A stretch of 64,000 bases of DNA from DASUNP01 sp963728545 (GTDB lineage Bacteria > Acidobacteriota > Blastocatellia > UBA7656): the NCBI GenBank assembly GCA_963728545.1, contig CAVSKO010000002.1, forward strand, positions 3,286,001-3,350,000, in the 5' to 3' direction. Position numbers and translations under genes: made by a program. How positions within the stretch are numbered: position 1 is the stretch's first letter; each line of letters begins with the position of its first letter. Below are positions 24,558 through 32,862 of this stretch, piece after piece. Below the pieces are notes generated by a model. It saw only the letters and a list, made by a program, of their open reading frames with translations, made no database searches and was not told the DNA's origin.

Positions 24558-25695
24558 TTAGAACCTAAGGATGGCTCCTATGCCAACGCCGGCGAGCTTA
24601 TCGGCCGCCTCGCCCGAAACCATCTGCACTTTGCCCGCCTGGTCCAGCACTCTGTGCGACGCGCGATTGATCAGGTCGGGGGCCGGTTGAAGCTTGCCTC
24701 CGCAAAACGAGCATGCCTCAAGCCCGTCTACCACCAGGACATGGCACGACTCGCACTCCTTGCCTTCTACGTGATAATCCTTTGCCACGACCAGACAGTA
24801 GACCCTCTGTTCCTGTATTGCCAACAGCGTATCCGAGATGCCCAACACGGCGCGGTCCTGTTTCATCGCAGCCGTAATCATCGAATCTACCAGCCGCGCT
24901 TCGTCTTGAAGCTCGGTCTTTTGTTGCGCGGCGCGAAGCTCGTTTACAAGTCGTTCGTAGCTTGCGTCCATGGGAGCAGAGATCGTGCCTACGATCATCT
25001 GCTGGAGCCGCTTCGGAAGCTCGTTTGTAAACAGCGAAGTGGCTTCGACCGGCCCGCCTATAAATATTCTCGTAAGCTTCATCCGCTCGACTATGGCCGA
25101 AAGCTCCTCGGCGACCCGTTTGGCATGCCACTTTATGTGATTCGTATGATCGCGCTCCATGTGGGTCTGCGACATGATGTGATCGGTCCCTGTAGTCGCG
25201 TGCTTGTTAGGCACGTCCGACAGAATGTCGGCCTGCTGCTGTAAACCGTCAGCGTCTACCGTCAATATGCGAGCGCGCTGCTTGTCCGTGAGGACGACGA
25301 CAAAGCGGTCGTGGTCTTCGAGCACTTCAAGCAATGGCCGTACCCAGAGATTGGGCGACCACCGCGCCTGGGTCGGAAGCGCGACCTGTAGATCGCGTTG
25401 CCACCAGAAATCTTTCGACGAATCGGAGAATATGACCAGCCCTTTCCCTTTTGGAGTGTAGCTTCTCAAAAAGCGCAGGACTCGCTCGGTTCTCGGATTC
25501 AAACTTTTGCCTGTTGTTCTCGGTCGATATCTGTGTTTCGATCATCTGGCGAAAGAAATTCGCGACCGCCGTTTCAAATCCTCGGTTTAAGTTTGCGGCG
25601 CGCGATTGATCGATATTGACGTACAGACTCAACACCAACGAATCGGGGCCTGATACGAACTGCTGCAACTCGCGTACATCGTCATACGAGATCAT
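24558..25695 (-). pseudogene. aeRF1-like (Balon/VLRF1-type) protein, one frameshift
   Basis: Two overlapping frames (25695-25327 and 25502-24558) together encode one protein of about 378 residues. Removing one T from AAAGTTTGAATCC near 25503 joins RQK to LNPRTERVLRFL. The restored protein has three domains like archaeal/eukaryotic release factor 1 and Pelota. The middle domain reads HTNHIKWHAKRVAEEL then RIFIGGPVEATSLFTNEL, where the catalytic GGQ would be expected but is absent. A zinc ribbon (CESC and CSFC) lies near the end. Bacterial members include putative ribosome-rescue factors and the hibernation factor Balon. It sits between clpB and clpP and has AGGAGG before its ATG. The break may be a sequencing error. 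Confidence 0.7.
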
Positions 25696-25747
25696 GCCAT
25701 CCTCCTTGTTCTCATGGTTATTTATTTATAGGCATTCCGGGATCAGA

Positions 25748-26080
25748 TCAGATTTGCGCTTGCGCAACGGGCGAAGCAGTCTGATTCTCTGAAATAATTT
25801 CTTCTGGAGCGATCAGCCTCCCTTCGTCGAGGTAAGCGTCCGGCGCGTCATCGGAAAGCAGAAAAAACTGCGTAGCCACTTCCGCCCCGCTTCCGCTTGT
25901 TACTCTTTTTATTGTAGAGCGATCCAATCGCGCAGGCAAAAAGATCATGAGTTCAGGATTGCGCTCTTTGTATCGAGCGATAGCGCCCCTGCTCGACCAA
26001 ACCGGTATCACAAGCTCGCCGTTTGTCTCCCTGGTAAAGAGATTGCCGTTAGCGCGTCTCATCACAAACAGCTCGCTCAT
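25748..26080 (-). CDS. Small protein of unknown function (DUF2750-like?)
   Basis: This protein of about 110 residues begins MSELFVMRRANGNLFTRE, then VIPVWSSRGAIARYKERNP, FLPARLDRSTIKRV and an acidic C-terminus with APDAYLDEGRLIAPEEII. The WSS-A-Y pattern recalls DUF2750-type proteins, but this is weak. The ATG at 26080 is preferred because GGGAGGG lies nine bases upstream; an in-frame ATG at 26110 adds ten residues. It sits between clpB and the aeRF1-like gene in the proteostasis island, so a role in stress physiology is likely by context only. Confidence 0.65.
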   Translation of the reverse strand: MSELFVMRRANGNLFTRETNGELVIPVWSSRGAIARYKERNPELMIFLPARLDRSTIKRVTSGSGAEVATQFFLLSDDAPDAYLDEGRLIAPEEIISENQTASPVAQAQI

Positions 26081-26132
26081 GCCAATTGACCCTCCCTGAT
26101 TAATGGTCAAGCGTCATTATCTCCATAATAAC

Positions 26133-26212
26133 AAAAGAATTGAGAATTAAGAATGAAGAATTAGCTTCATCTCGAACGCTTCATTTTCAATTCTGCATTC
26201 TCAACTCCTTCG
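26133..26212. repeat. Heptamer-built palindrome, class C copy 4, overlaps clpB end
   Basis: The left arm is GAGAATT AAGAATG AAGAATT (period 7). The right arm TCATTTTC AATTCTG CATTCTC AACTC is its imperfect complement. The right arm contains the clpB stop (26187-26189) and the last codons of clpB (KELRMQN), so the repeat has supplied the protein's tail. Confidence 0.7.
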
Positions 26213-28817
26213 CCTGTTCGGTCGAAAACGAGATCGAGTCCCCCGCGAGCCCTATCCGCACCTCGGTGTTGTCCTTCACGTCGCCTTTCAAGATCAATCT
26301 TGAGAGCGGCGTTTCGATCTCGCGCTGGATAGTGCGCTTGAGCGGGCGCGCGCCGTAGACAGGGTCGAAGCCTACGCTGGCGATGTGCGCCTTCGCCTCA
26401 TCGGACAATTCAAGCGTGATGCGGCGCTCACTCAACCGCCGCCTGAGATGCTCAAGCTGTATGTCTACGATCTTCTTCAAATCCTCTACCGTCAGCGCGT
26501 GGAAAACTATGATCTCGTCGACGCGGTTGAGGAATTCGGGCCTGAAATGATGGCGCAGCGCGTCGAGCACGCTCTCTTTCATCGTCTCGTACCGCTCGCC
26601 TTCCAACTGGCCGTGATATTCCAGAATAAGGTGGCTCCCGATATTGCTCGTCATTATGACGATGGTGTTTTTGAAGTTCACTACCCTGCCCTGGCCATCC
26701 GTCAATCGCCCGTCGTCCAGGATTTGAAGCAAGACGTTGAAGACATCCGAGTGCGCCTTTTCAATTTCGTCAAACAGCACCACCGAATACGGGCGGCGAC
26801 GCACGGCTTCCGTAAGCTGGCCGCCTTCATCGTAACCGACATAGCCCGGAGGCGCGCCGATGAGACGAGAAACCGTGTGCTTCTCCTGGTACTCGGACAT
26901 GTCTATGCGGATCATCGCGTGCTCGTCATCGAACAGGAACTCGGCGAGCGCGCGGGCAAGCTCGGTCTTTCCCACCCCCGTAGGGCCGAGGAAGATAAAC
27001 GAGCCGATAGGCCGGTTCGGGTCTTTCAACCCCGATCGCGCGCGCAGGACGGCGTCCGACACCGCGCTCACGGCTTCGTCCTGGCCCACGACGCGCTTGT
27101 GCAGGTGCTCTTCGAGCAACAGGAGCTTTTGAAGCTCGCCTTCGAGGAGCTTGGAAACGGGGATGTTCGTCCAGCGGCTCACGACTTCGGCGATGTCTTC
27201 TTCATCGACCTCTTCTTTCAGCAGCCGGCTGCCCGACTGCTGCTGGTCAAGCTCGGCTTCGTGCTCGTGCAGTTGCTTTTCAAGCTGGCTCAAAGTGCCG
27301 TATCGAAGTTCGGCAGCGCGATTCAAATCATAATCGCGCTCGGCTTTCTCGATGGCTACTTTTATCTCTTCGATCTGCTCGCGTATCGAGCGAATCTTCT
27401 CGACAGACTCTTTCTCGGTCTGCCAGCGGGCCTTGAGCTGATCGGCATTCGCTTTCAAATCGGCAAGCTCTTTTTCAAGCTTTGTGAGCCGATCCTTAGA
27501 AGCCGCGTCGCTCTCTTTTCTGAGCGCCTCGCGCTCGATTTCAAGCTGCATCACGCGGCGCAAAATCTCGTCCAGCTCCGCAGGCATCGAATCTATCTCC
27601 GTGCGGAGCTTGGCCGCGGCCTCATCAACAAGATCGATGGCCTTGTCGGGCAAGAACCGATCAGAGATATAACGGTGCGAAAGCACAGCCGCCGAAACGA
27701 GCGCCGAATCTTTTATACGCACGCCGTGATGGACTTCATATCGCTCGCGCAACCCGCGAAGGATCGAAATAGTATCTTCGACCGTCGGCTGATCGACGAC
27801 TACGGGTTGAAATCGCCGCTCAAGCGCGGCGTCTTTTTCTATGTGCTTGCGGTATTCGTTCAAAGTCGTCGCGCCTATGCAATGCAGCTCGCCGCGCGCA
27901 AGCATGGGCTTTAACAGGTTAGAGGCATCGACCGCGCCTTCGGCTGCGCCCGCGCCGACTATCGTGTGCATCTCGTCTATGAAAAGAATGATGCTGCCTT
28001 CGGACTTTTGAATCACGTTGAGCACGGCCTTTAATCGCTCTTCAAACTCGCCGCGATATTTCGCGCCTGCTACGAGCGCGCCCATATCGAGCGCGACTAT
28101 TCGCTTGTTCTTAAGCCCTTCGGGCACGTCGCCGCGAATGATGCGTTGCGCCAGTCCCTCGACGATCGCAGTCTTTCCGACGCCGGGATCGCCTATCAAA
28201 ACCGGATTGTTCTTTGTGCGGCGTGAAAGCACTTGAACGACGCGGCGTATTTCGTCGTCGCGACCTATGACCGGGTCGAGCTTGCCTATTGTGGCCATCT
28301 GCGTCAGGTCGCGCCCGTAACGTTCGAGCGCCTCGTAAGTCGCTTCGGGGTTTTGCGTCGTGACTCTCTGGTAGCCGCGCACCTGAACGAGCACTTGCAT
28401 CACGCGGTCGCGTGTGCCTCCTAAGGTCGTGAGCACGCGCGATGCGGGGCCGCCTTCTTCTATGATTGCAAGCAACAGGTGCTCGACGCTTATGTAATCG
28501 TCCGTGAGTTTTTTCGCTTCGTCTTCGGCGATCACCGAGACTTTCTGTAACCGCCCTGAAATGTAGACCTGGCCTACGGTCCCTGCCGGACCTTTGACTT
28601 TTGGAAGCTTATTAATCTCGGCTTCTAGCTCTTGCTTGAGAGGCCCAATGTTTACGCCCGCCCTGGTCAGCACCGAAGGTATAAGACCGCCTTCCTGCTC
28701 AACGAGCGCAAGCATGAGGTGTTCGACTTCCATCTGCTGGTTGCTGTACCGTGTGGCAATCGATTGAGCAGTGCGAACAGCTTCTTGCGCTTTTTCTGTA
28801 AAACGATTTAAGTCCAT
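26187..28817 (-). CDS. clpB: Disaggregase ClpB
   Basis: This 876-residue Hsp100 AAA+ protein rescues aggregated proteins together with DnaK/DnaJ. In order it has the Clp N-domain (FTEKAQEAVRTAQSIA), NBD1 with Walker A GDPGVGKTAIVEGLA, a long coiled-coil middle domain (about residues 405-525, rich in E/K/R), and NBD2 with Walker A GPTGVGKTELARAL and Walker B VVLFDEIEKAH. The middle domain and overall length exclude ClpA and ClpC. Its C-terminal tail is encoded by one arm of a heptamer palindrome. AAGGAG lies ten bases before the ATG. It follows dnaJ by 42 bases. Confidence 0.96.
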   Translation of the reverse strand: MDLNRFTEKAQEAVRTAQSIATRYSNQQMEVEHLMLALVEQEGGLIPSVLTRAGVNIGPLKQELEAEINKLPKVKGPAGTVGQVYISGRLQKVSVIAEDEAKKLTDDYISVEHLLLAIIEEGGPASRVLTTLGGTRDRVMQVLVQVRGYQRVTTQNPEATYEALERYGRDLTQMATIGKLDPVIGRDDEIRRVVQVLSRRTKNNPVLIGDPGVGKTAIVEGLAQRIIRGDVPEGLKNKRIVALDMGALVAGAKYRGEFEERLKAVLNVIQKSEGSIILFIDEMHTIVGAGAAEGAVDASNLLKPMLARGELHCIGATTLNEYRKHIEKDAALERRFQPVVVDQPTVEDTISILRGLRERYEVHHGVRIKDSALVSAAVLSHRYISDRFLPDKAIDLVDEAAAKLRTEIDSMPAELDEILRRVMQLEIEREALRKESDAASKDRLTKLEKELADLKANADQLKARWQTEKESVEKIRSIREQIEEIKVAIEKAERDYDLNRAAELRYGTLSQLEKQLHEHEAELDQQQSGSRLLKEEVDEEDIAEVVSRWTNIPVSKLLEGELQKLLLLEEHLHKRVVGQDEAVSAVSDAVLRARSGLKDPNRPIGSFIFLGPTGVGKTELARALAEFLFDDEHAMIRIDMSEYQEKHTVSRLIGAPPGYVGYDEGGQLTEAVRRRPYSVVLFDEIEKAHSDVFNVLLQILDDGRLTDGQGRVVNFKNTIVIMTSNIGSHLILEYHGQLEGERYETMKESVLDALRHHFRPEFLNRVDEIIVFHALTVEDLKKIVDIQLEHLRRRLSERRITLELSDEAKAHIASVGFDPVYGARPLKRTIQREIETPLSRLILKGDVKDNTEVRIGLAGDSISFSTEQAKELRMQN

Positions 28818-28859
28818 CCCTTAACTCTCCTTCTGCTCGTGACAGCTTCTAAAGGCTTA

Positions 28860-29897
28860 TCATTTTTCAGACCCCGTGCGAGGGTTAAAGCGGCTCGTCT
28901 GGGCGAGCTCTTTGAAAAGCTCCTTTTCTTTGTCTGTCGGATGAGTCGGCACGACTATCTTCAGTTTGACATAAAGATCGCCGCGCCCGCCGCCCCGTTT
29001 GTTCAGCCCTTGTCCTCTGAGACGCATGCGCTGACCGCCTTGCGCTCCCGCGGGCACAGCCATCTCGGCTTTTCCCTCAATTGTCGGCACTTCGATTCTG
29101 GCTCCCAGCACTGCCTCCCACGCCGCTATGGCAACCTCTGCCGTAATGTCATCTCCCGAAACCGCGAAGACCGGATGAGGCTTGATTCCCAGTTTAACGT
29201 AAAGGTCTCCGGCCTCCCCGCCGCGCGCGCCTGACTGGCCCTGGCGGGCGAGCTTTATGACCGACCCTTCGCGCGCGCCAGGCGGTATGTTCACGTCTAT
29301 CGTTTTCGGGCTTAACACCTGCCCCTGGCCTCTACAGGTAGCGCAAACGGTTCCGTTAAGCTCGCCCGTGCCGTTGCAGGCCGGGCAAGCCCTGACGGCC
29401 TGTATCGTAATCCTGTGAACCCCGCCCCGGTGCGCGTCTTCAAGCGAAATAGCCATCTCGGCTTCGGTATCCTGGCCCTTTGTCGTCCTCGGCCTCGCGC
29501 CGCGCCGCCGCTGCGCATCCCTGTCGACAGAGCGCCCGCCCCCAAAAAGCGATTCGAAGAAATCGCTAAAACCGCCGCCGCCGCTCGCGCCGCCAAAGAC
29601 CTCGCTGAAATCGCCGTATTCGACATTCACATTGCCCCAGCCCGGAGGCGGCGTAAACTCCGCGCCGTTCTTCCAGTTGGCCCCCAGCCGGTCATAGCGC
29701 TTGCGCTTTTCGGGGTCTGACAATACCTCGTAGGCTTCGTTTATCTCTTTGAATCTGTCCTCGGCGCTCTTGTCTCCGGGGTTCACGTCCGGGTGATGCT
29801 TGCGGGCAAGTCGTCGGTAAGCCTGCCGTATCTGGTCTTCGTTCGCATCACGCTTGACGCCGAGAAGCTCATAATAATCCTTAAACTTGACAGCCAT
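28860..29897 (-). CDS. dnaJ: DnaJ-type co-chaperone with half zinc finger
   Basis: This 345-residue Hsp40 stimulates DnaK ATPase and delivers clients. The J domain (residues 1-70) has the essential HPD in RKHHPDVNPGD. A Gly/Phe-rich linker with FSDFFESLFGGG follows. The cysteine region contains only two CxxC motifs (CPACNGTG and CATCRGQG) instead of the usual four, so at most one zinc site can form. The C-terminal substrate domains (IPPGAREGSVIKLARQGQ, VPAGAQGGQRMRLRGQGL) are intact. It lies between classic DnaJ and CbpA in layout. It is the first gene of the minus-strand island with its own promoter. Confidence 0.88.
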   Translation of the reverse strand: MAVKFKDYYELLGVKRDANEDQIRQAYRRLARKHHPDVNPGDKSAEDRFKEINEAYEVLSDPEKRKRYDRLGANWKNGAEFTPPPGWGNVNVEYGDFSEVFGGASGGGGFSDFFESLFGGGRSVDRDAQRRRGARPRTTKGQDTEAEMAISLEDAHRGGVHRITIQAVRACPACNGTGELNGTVCATCRGQGQVLSPKTIDVNIPPGAREGSVIKLARQGQSGARGGEAGDLYVKLGIKPHPVFAVSGDDITAEVAIAAWEAVLGARIEVPTIEGKAEMAVPAGAQGGQRMRLRGQGLNKRGGGRGDLYVKLKIVVPTHPTDKEKELFKELAQTSRFNPRTGSEK

Positions 29898-29957
29898 TTA
29901 CCGAAGCCCCGCCCAAACGATTCTCTTAATTATTTTTCTGAAATTTACTGCGTTTTT

Positions 29958-29986
29958 ATAATAAAATATGAGTCTAAGTTTGTCAA
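29958..29986 (-). promoter_or_regulatory. Sigma70-type promoter of the dnaJ-clpB island
   Basis: Reading the minus strand, TTGACA (29981-29986) is separated by exactly 17 bases from TATTAT (29958-29963, five of six). The start would be near 29951, giving a leader of about 55 bases before dnaJ. No CIRCE operator (TTAGCACTC and its inverted half) is visible around it, so any heat control must come by another route. Confidence 0.65.
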
Positions 29987-30110
29987 ATTTATTTCAGAGA
30001 AAAAAGCGAGAATTCAAATAAATCATGGGATCGGGGTGAAAGATTTAACCTCTATTTTGATAGACTGAAAGCGGCAGTTGCGATATTCTTTGCTGTACAG
30101 ATTAGTATCA

Positions 30111-30125
30111 GGGAGGTGTCTTATT
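30111..30125 (+). promoter_or_regulatory. Ribosome-binding site and AUU start of infA
   Basis: GGGAGGTG at 30111-30118 is a strong Shine-Dalgarno sequence. The triplet six bases after its GGAGG core is ATT at 30123, in frame with IF-1. The first in-frame ATG (30138) is 21 bases from the GGAGG core, too far for normal initiation. Confidence 0.6.
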
Positions 30126-30344
30126 CCAAAAGACGATATGATCCCTGTCGAGGGAACTGTGACTGAGTCTTTGCCTAACGCCACTTTCAAAGTGCAGATA
30201 GGTGAGGGGCATCAGATACTTGCGCATCTGTCGGGCAAAATGCGCAAGAACTTTATAAAAGTCCTGCCGGGCGACAAGGTGACCGTAGAGTTATCGCCTT
30301 ACGATCTGACAAAGGGCCGCATAACTTACCGCCATCGCAGCTAA
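30123..30344 (+). CDS. infA: Translation initiation factor IF-1
   Basis: This protein of 73 residues, if started at ATT, is IF-1, an OB-fold protein that occupies the 30S A site during initiation. The sequence (x)PKDDMIPVEGTVTESLPNA, then LAHLSGKMRKNF, LPGDKVTVELSPYDLTKGRITYR is nearly canonical. Family members begin M-(A/P/S)-K-(E/D)-D, which places the start exactly at the ATT, and the ribosome-binding site agrees. A TTG at 30078 extends the frame but has no family support, and the ATG at 30138 would remove the first five residues. AUU starts are known for E. coli infC, where they allow feedback control; here that is inference. It is divergent from dnaJ. Confidence 0.88.
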   Translation: MPKDDMIPVEGTVTESLPNATFKVQIGEGHQILAHLSGKMRKNFIKVLPGDKVTVELSPYDLTKGRITYRHRS

Positions 30345-30394
30345 TCAACTCAACTCCTATCCGCAATTCGGTCAATTCCCGCGCAATCGGGCTC

Positions 30395-30429
30395 AAAAAA
30401 AATGGGCCGAGCATTTGCTGCCCGGCCCA
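30395..30429 (-). terminator. Rho-independent terminator for the IPT-NHL gene
   Basis: The hairpin at 30403-30429 has arms TGGGCCG and CGGCCCA. On the minus strand it is followed by eight Ts (30395-30402). It lies about 175 bases beyond the stop of the IPT-NHL gene, so that gene would have a long 3' untranslated region. For infA on the other strand it has no T-run. Confidence 0.75.
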
Positions 30430-30447
30430 CCCAGAAACTAAACCACT

Positions 30448-30560
30448 ATGCACTAAAAGTGCATAGGTTGCGTATCCGCAGGCAAGCTGCGGACTGAAAG
30501 TGAATGCGAATGAAATTCGTGAGTTTTAACTCCATCCGCACATTCGTGCGGACTGAAAGT
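30448..30560. repeat. Three small hairpins with a repeated GGACTGAAAGT motif
   Basis: ATGCAC-TAAAA-GTGCAT lies at 30448-30464. Two near-identical units follow, 60 bases apart: CCGCA-N7-TGCGG plus ACTGAAAGT (30476-30501) and CCGCA-N6-TGCGG plus ACTGAAAGT (30536-30560). They are in the 3' untranslated region of the minus-strand IPT-NHL gene, just before its terminator. Confidence 0.65.
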
Positions 30561-30603
30561 AGACTCGAAGAATAAATCAACGATTCGGCCTAACGCATCC
30601 CGC

Positions 30604-32862
30604 CTAACGCAGGGCGACTGCACGGATGCGCTGGTTTTCCGTGTCTGCGACATAGAGTATGCCGCGCTGGCGGTCAAGGGTTATGCCCCTGAGCAGGTTG
30701 AACGTCGCCTCGATGCCGGGGCCGTCTCGGAACTTGGTCTTTTGATTTCCGGCGACCGTGCTTACGTTACCTTGCGGGTCTATGCGGCGTATGCGGTTGC
30801 CGACAAAGTCGCTCACATAGAGCGTGCCGTCCGAATCCAGCGCGAGACCTATGGGCTGAGAGAACGAAGCGACACCCAGAGGGCCATCATCGTTTCCTAA
30901 ACGCCCGTTCCCCGCGTAGGTCTCCACGCGCCGCGTCTGGATATCCAAACGCCGTATGCGCGAATTATTCAGATCGGCTATGAAGAGGGATTGCTCGTCG
31001 AGCGAAAGGGCGAGGCCGATGGGCGTGAAGAACCGCGCTTTATCGGCGTCCCCATCGGCAAATCCACGCACGCCGGTGCCCGCGAGTGTCTCGACGACAA
31101 CCTGGCCGCCGTCGCGCGTGATCCTGCGAATAGCGTGATTCAAAGAATCGGCCACATAGATGGTGCCGTCCGAGGCTATGACAATATCGTCAGGCGCGCG
31201 GAAAGCCGCATCCCCGCTGCTCCCGTCTCTGAACCCTTCGATCCCCAGAAGAGTGCTGTTAAGACGGTTTTGCCTGTCACTTTCTTCTATGAGGTCGGTC
31301 GAGCCTGCGAACGTGTTGACGGTGATCGCGCCGCCCGCGCCCCTCAGGACTCGGCGCACGACATTATTGCCGTTTTCTGTGACGAAGATCGTCCCCGTCG
31401 AGTCTAAAGCAATTCCGTTCGGATTTGAAAAAGTCGGCGGAAACTCGCGCGAGTTGCCCGTGTCGTTATAGCCCGCTACGCCCGTCCCAACTATCGTGCA
31501 TACTTCACGCGTGTTGGGGTTTATAGTCCGTATAGCGTGGTTCTGCTGGTCTGTGATGTACAGCAATCCATCGGGCCCAAGAGTAATTCGCCGGGGCCGC
31601 CGGAACCTGGCTTCATCGCCGCCAATACATCCTTCGTTAAAGCCTTCTCGCTCGTCGCCCGCCAGCGTGCTTACGACCGAATCGGGTATCACCTCGAACG
31701 ACCCGATGTTTGAAAGCAAATCGTTCTCGTCCCTGATCTGTATGGTGTGTATGCCGACGCTGGAGAGCAGTTCCTGTTTCACGGCTATAGTAAGCCGCTG
31801 GGCCGTCGAGCTTTTTACGATAACTTCCTCGCCGTCGAGCAGGACTGTGACCTTCTTGCCAAGATTGGCTCCGACAATATCTATAGTCTCTTTGTTTTCG
31901 CCCTGCCTGATCAGATTGGGCGCTATGGTGAAGATAAAAGGGTCTTCGGTCGGAGCTACGGCGATGATCCCGTCCGAGGATTGGATGCCGTCCTGCTCAA
32001 CGCGCACGATCAACTGGCCGGGCGTGGCTCTGAAAGAAGCAGGCACGGTTGCTTCAAGGCGGCCCTCACGTTGTCTCGTTAACTCAAGCACAGTGATAGG
32101 GCCGTTGTCCTTGCGGATTAATATTTTCGCATTCTCGTTAAAGGTGTCGCCGAATACTTTTATCTCGAAATCTTCGTTTCCGACTTCGACCACTTCAGGC
32201 TCGACTCTATCGAGGTCTGCCGGGCGAGAGACGATGAAAAATATATCCGCTTTTGAAAAACGATCGCCATTGCGGACCAATATAGGTATGCGCGCAGCGT
32301 CGCGCGTGAATTTTTCAGGAACGACTACCCTGAGCCTCTGATCTGAAAGGAATGTCGTAGTAGTGCTCATTCCCCAGACGACCGCCTGCGTATTTTCGTT
32401 AAAACCTTCGCCCTTCACATCGGCTTCAAAACCGAAACCGAGGTCTTCCTGGGCCGCGTTACCTTCGAGCTGAAAGCGGAAGCGAGAATCTGACGCGACC
32501 ACGCTCAAAGTCTGTGGCGTGCTAGTAGTCCCGTCGGGGTTTCGCGCCTGAACGGTATGATCGGCGGGGCTGGCCAGTAAGGAAGCGTCCACTTCCGCGA
32601 GAAGCAGCTTTCCTTTCGAAGAGATTCTTGAGGACGTGAGCGGCGCTCCATCAAGCAAGATCTGCGCCCCTTCTGCAAACCCCTTGCCTTCAAGCCGTAT
32701 CGTAAACGTTGGGCTGCCCGTCGAGATAGTCCTGGGACGAATCCGTTTAAGCTGCGGCGCGCTCGCTTGCGCGTGCGCTGTGTTCTGGCTTGATAGGCTG
32801 GGCAACAGGCCCAGCGACAAGGCCAGAATTATTGTCAGACAGTACGCGACCACTTTCCTCAT
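30604..32862 (-). CDS. Secreted IPT/TIG and NHL-repeat beta-propeller protein
   Basis: This 752-residue exported protein has a signal peptide at residues 1-33 (VVAYCLTIILALSLGLLPSL). About four IPT/TIG immunoglobulin-like domains follow (residues 35-395, with repeats such as FTIRLEGKGFAEGAQILLDG and FEIKVFGDTFNENAKILI). The rest is an NHL six-bladed propeller (about 400-752, with DGLLYITDQQNHAIRTINP and GTIYVADSLNHAIRRITRDGG). NHL propellers commonly bind proteins or polysaccharides. The role is unknown, but the arrangement suits a cell-surface or matrix-binding protein. It has its own terminator downstream. Confidence 0.85.
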   Translation of the reverse strand: MRKVVAYCLTIILALSLGLLPSLSSQNTAHAQASAPQLKRIRPRTISTGSPTFTIRLEGKGFAEGAQILLDGAPLTSSRISSKGKLLLAEVDASLLASPADHTVQARNPDGTTSTPQTLSVVASDSRFRFQLEGNAAQEDLGFGFEADVKGEGFNENTQAVVWGMSTTTTFLSDQRLRVVVPEKFTRDAARIPILVRNGDRFSKADIFFIVSRPADLDRVEPEVVEVGNEDFEIKVFGDTFNENAKILIRKDNGPITVLELTRQREGRLEATVPASFRATPGQLIVRVEQDGIQSSDGIIAVAPTEDPFIFTIAPNLIRQGENKETIDIVGANLGKKVTVLLDGEEVIVKSSTAQRLTIAVKQELLSSVGIHTIQIRDENDLLSNIGSFEVIPDSVVSTLAGDEREGFNEGCIGGDEARFRRPRRITLGPDGLLYITDQQNHAIRTINPNTREVCTIVGTGVAGYNDTGNSREFPPTFSNPNGIALDSTGTIFVTENGNNVVRRVLRGAGGAITVNTFAGSTDLIEESDRQNRLNSTLLGIEGFRDGSSGDAAFRAPDDIVIASDGTIYVADSLNHAIRRITRDGGQVVVETLAGTGVRGFADGDADKARFFTPIGLALSLDEQSLFIADLNNSRIRRLDIQTRRVETYAGNGRLGNDDGPLGVASFSQPIGLALDSDGTLYVSDFVGNRIRRIDPQGNVSTVAGNQKTKFRDGPGIEATFNLLRGITLDRQRGILYVADTENQRIRAVALR

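Noticed and set aside
25327..25695. Programmed frameshifting in the aeRF1-like gene
   Set aside because: There is no slippery heptamer for the required direction, no stop codon at the shift site, and two other genes have the same kind of one-T break, so an error or mutation is the simpler explanation.
26385..27914. A 509-codon frame opposite clpB
   Set aside because: It is antisense to a complete ClpB gene with all motifs in place; no ribosome-binding site or recognisable protein.
29898..30077. A CIRCE heat-shock operator before dnaJ
   Set aside because: No TTAGCACTC-type inverted repeat is present; only a sigma70-type promoter can be supported.
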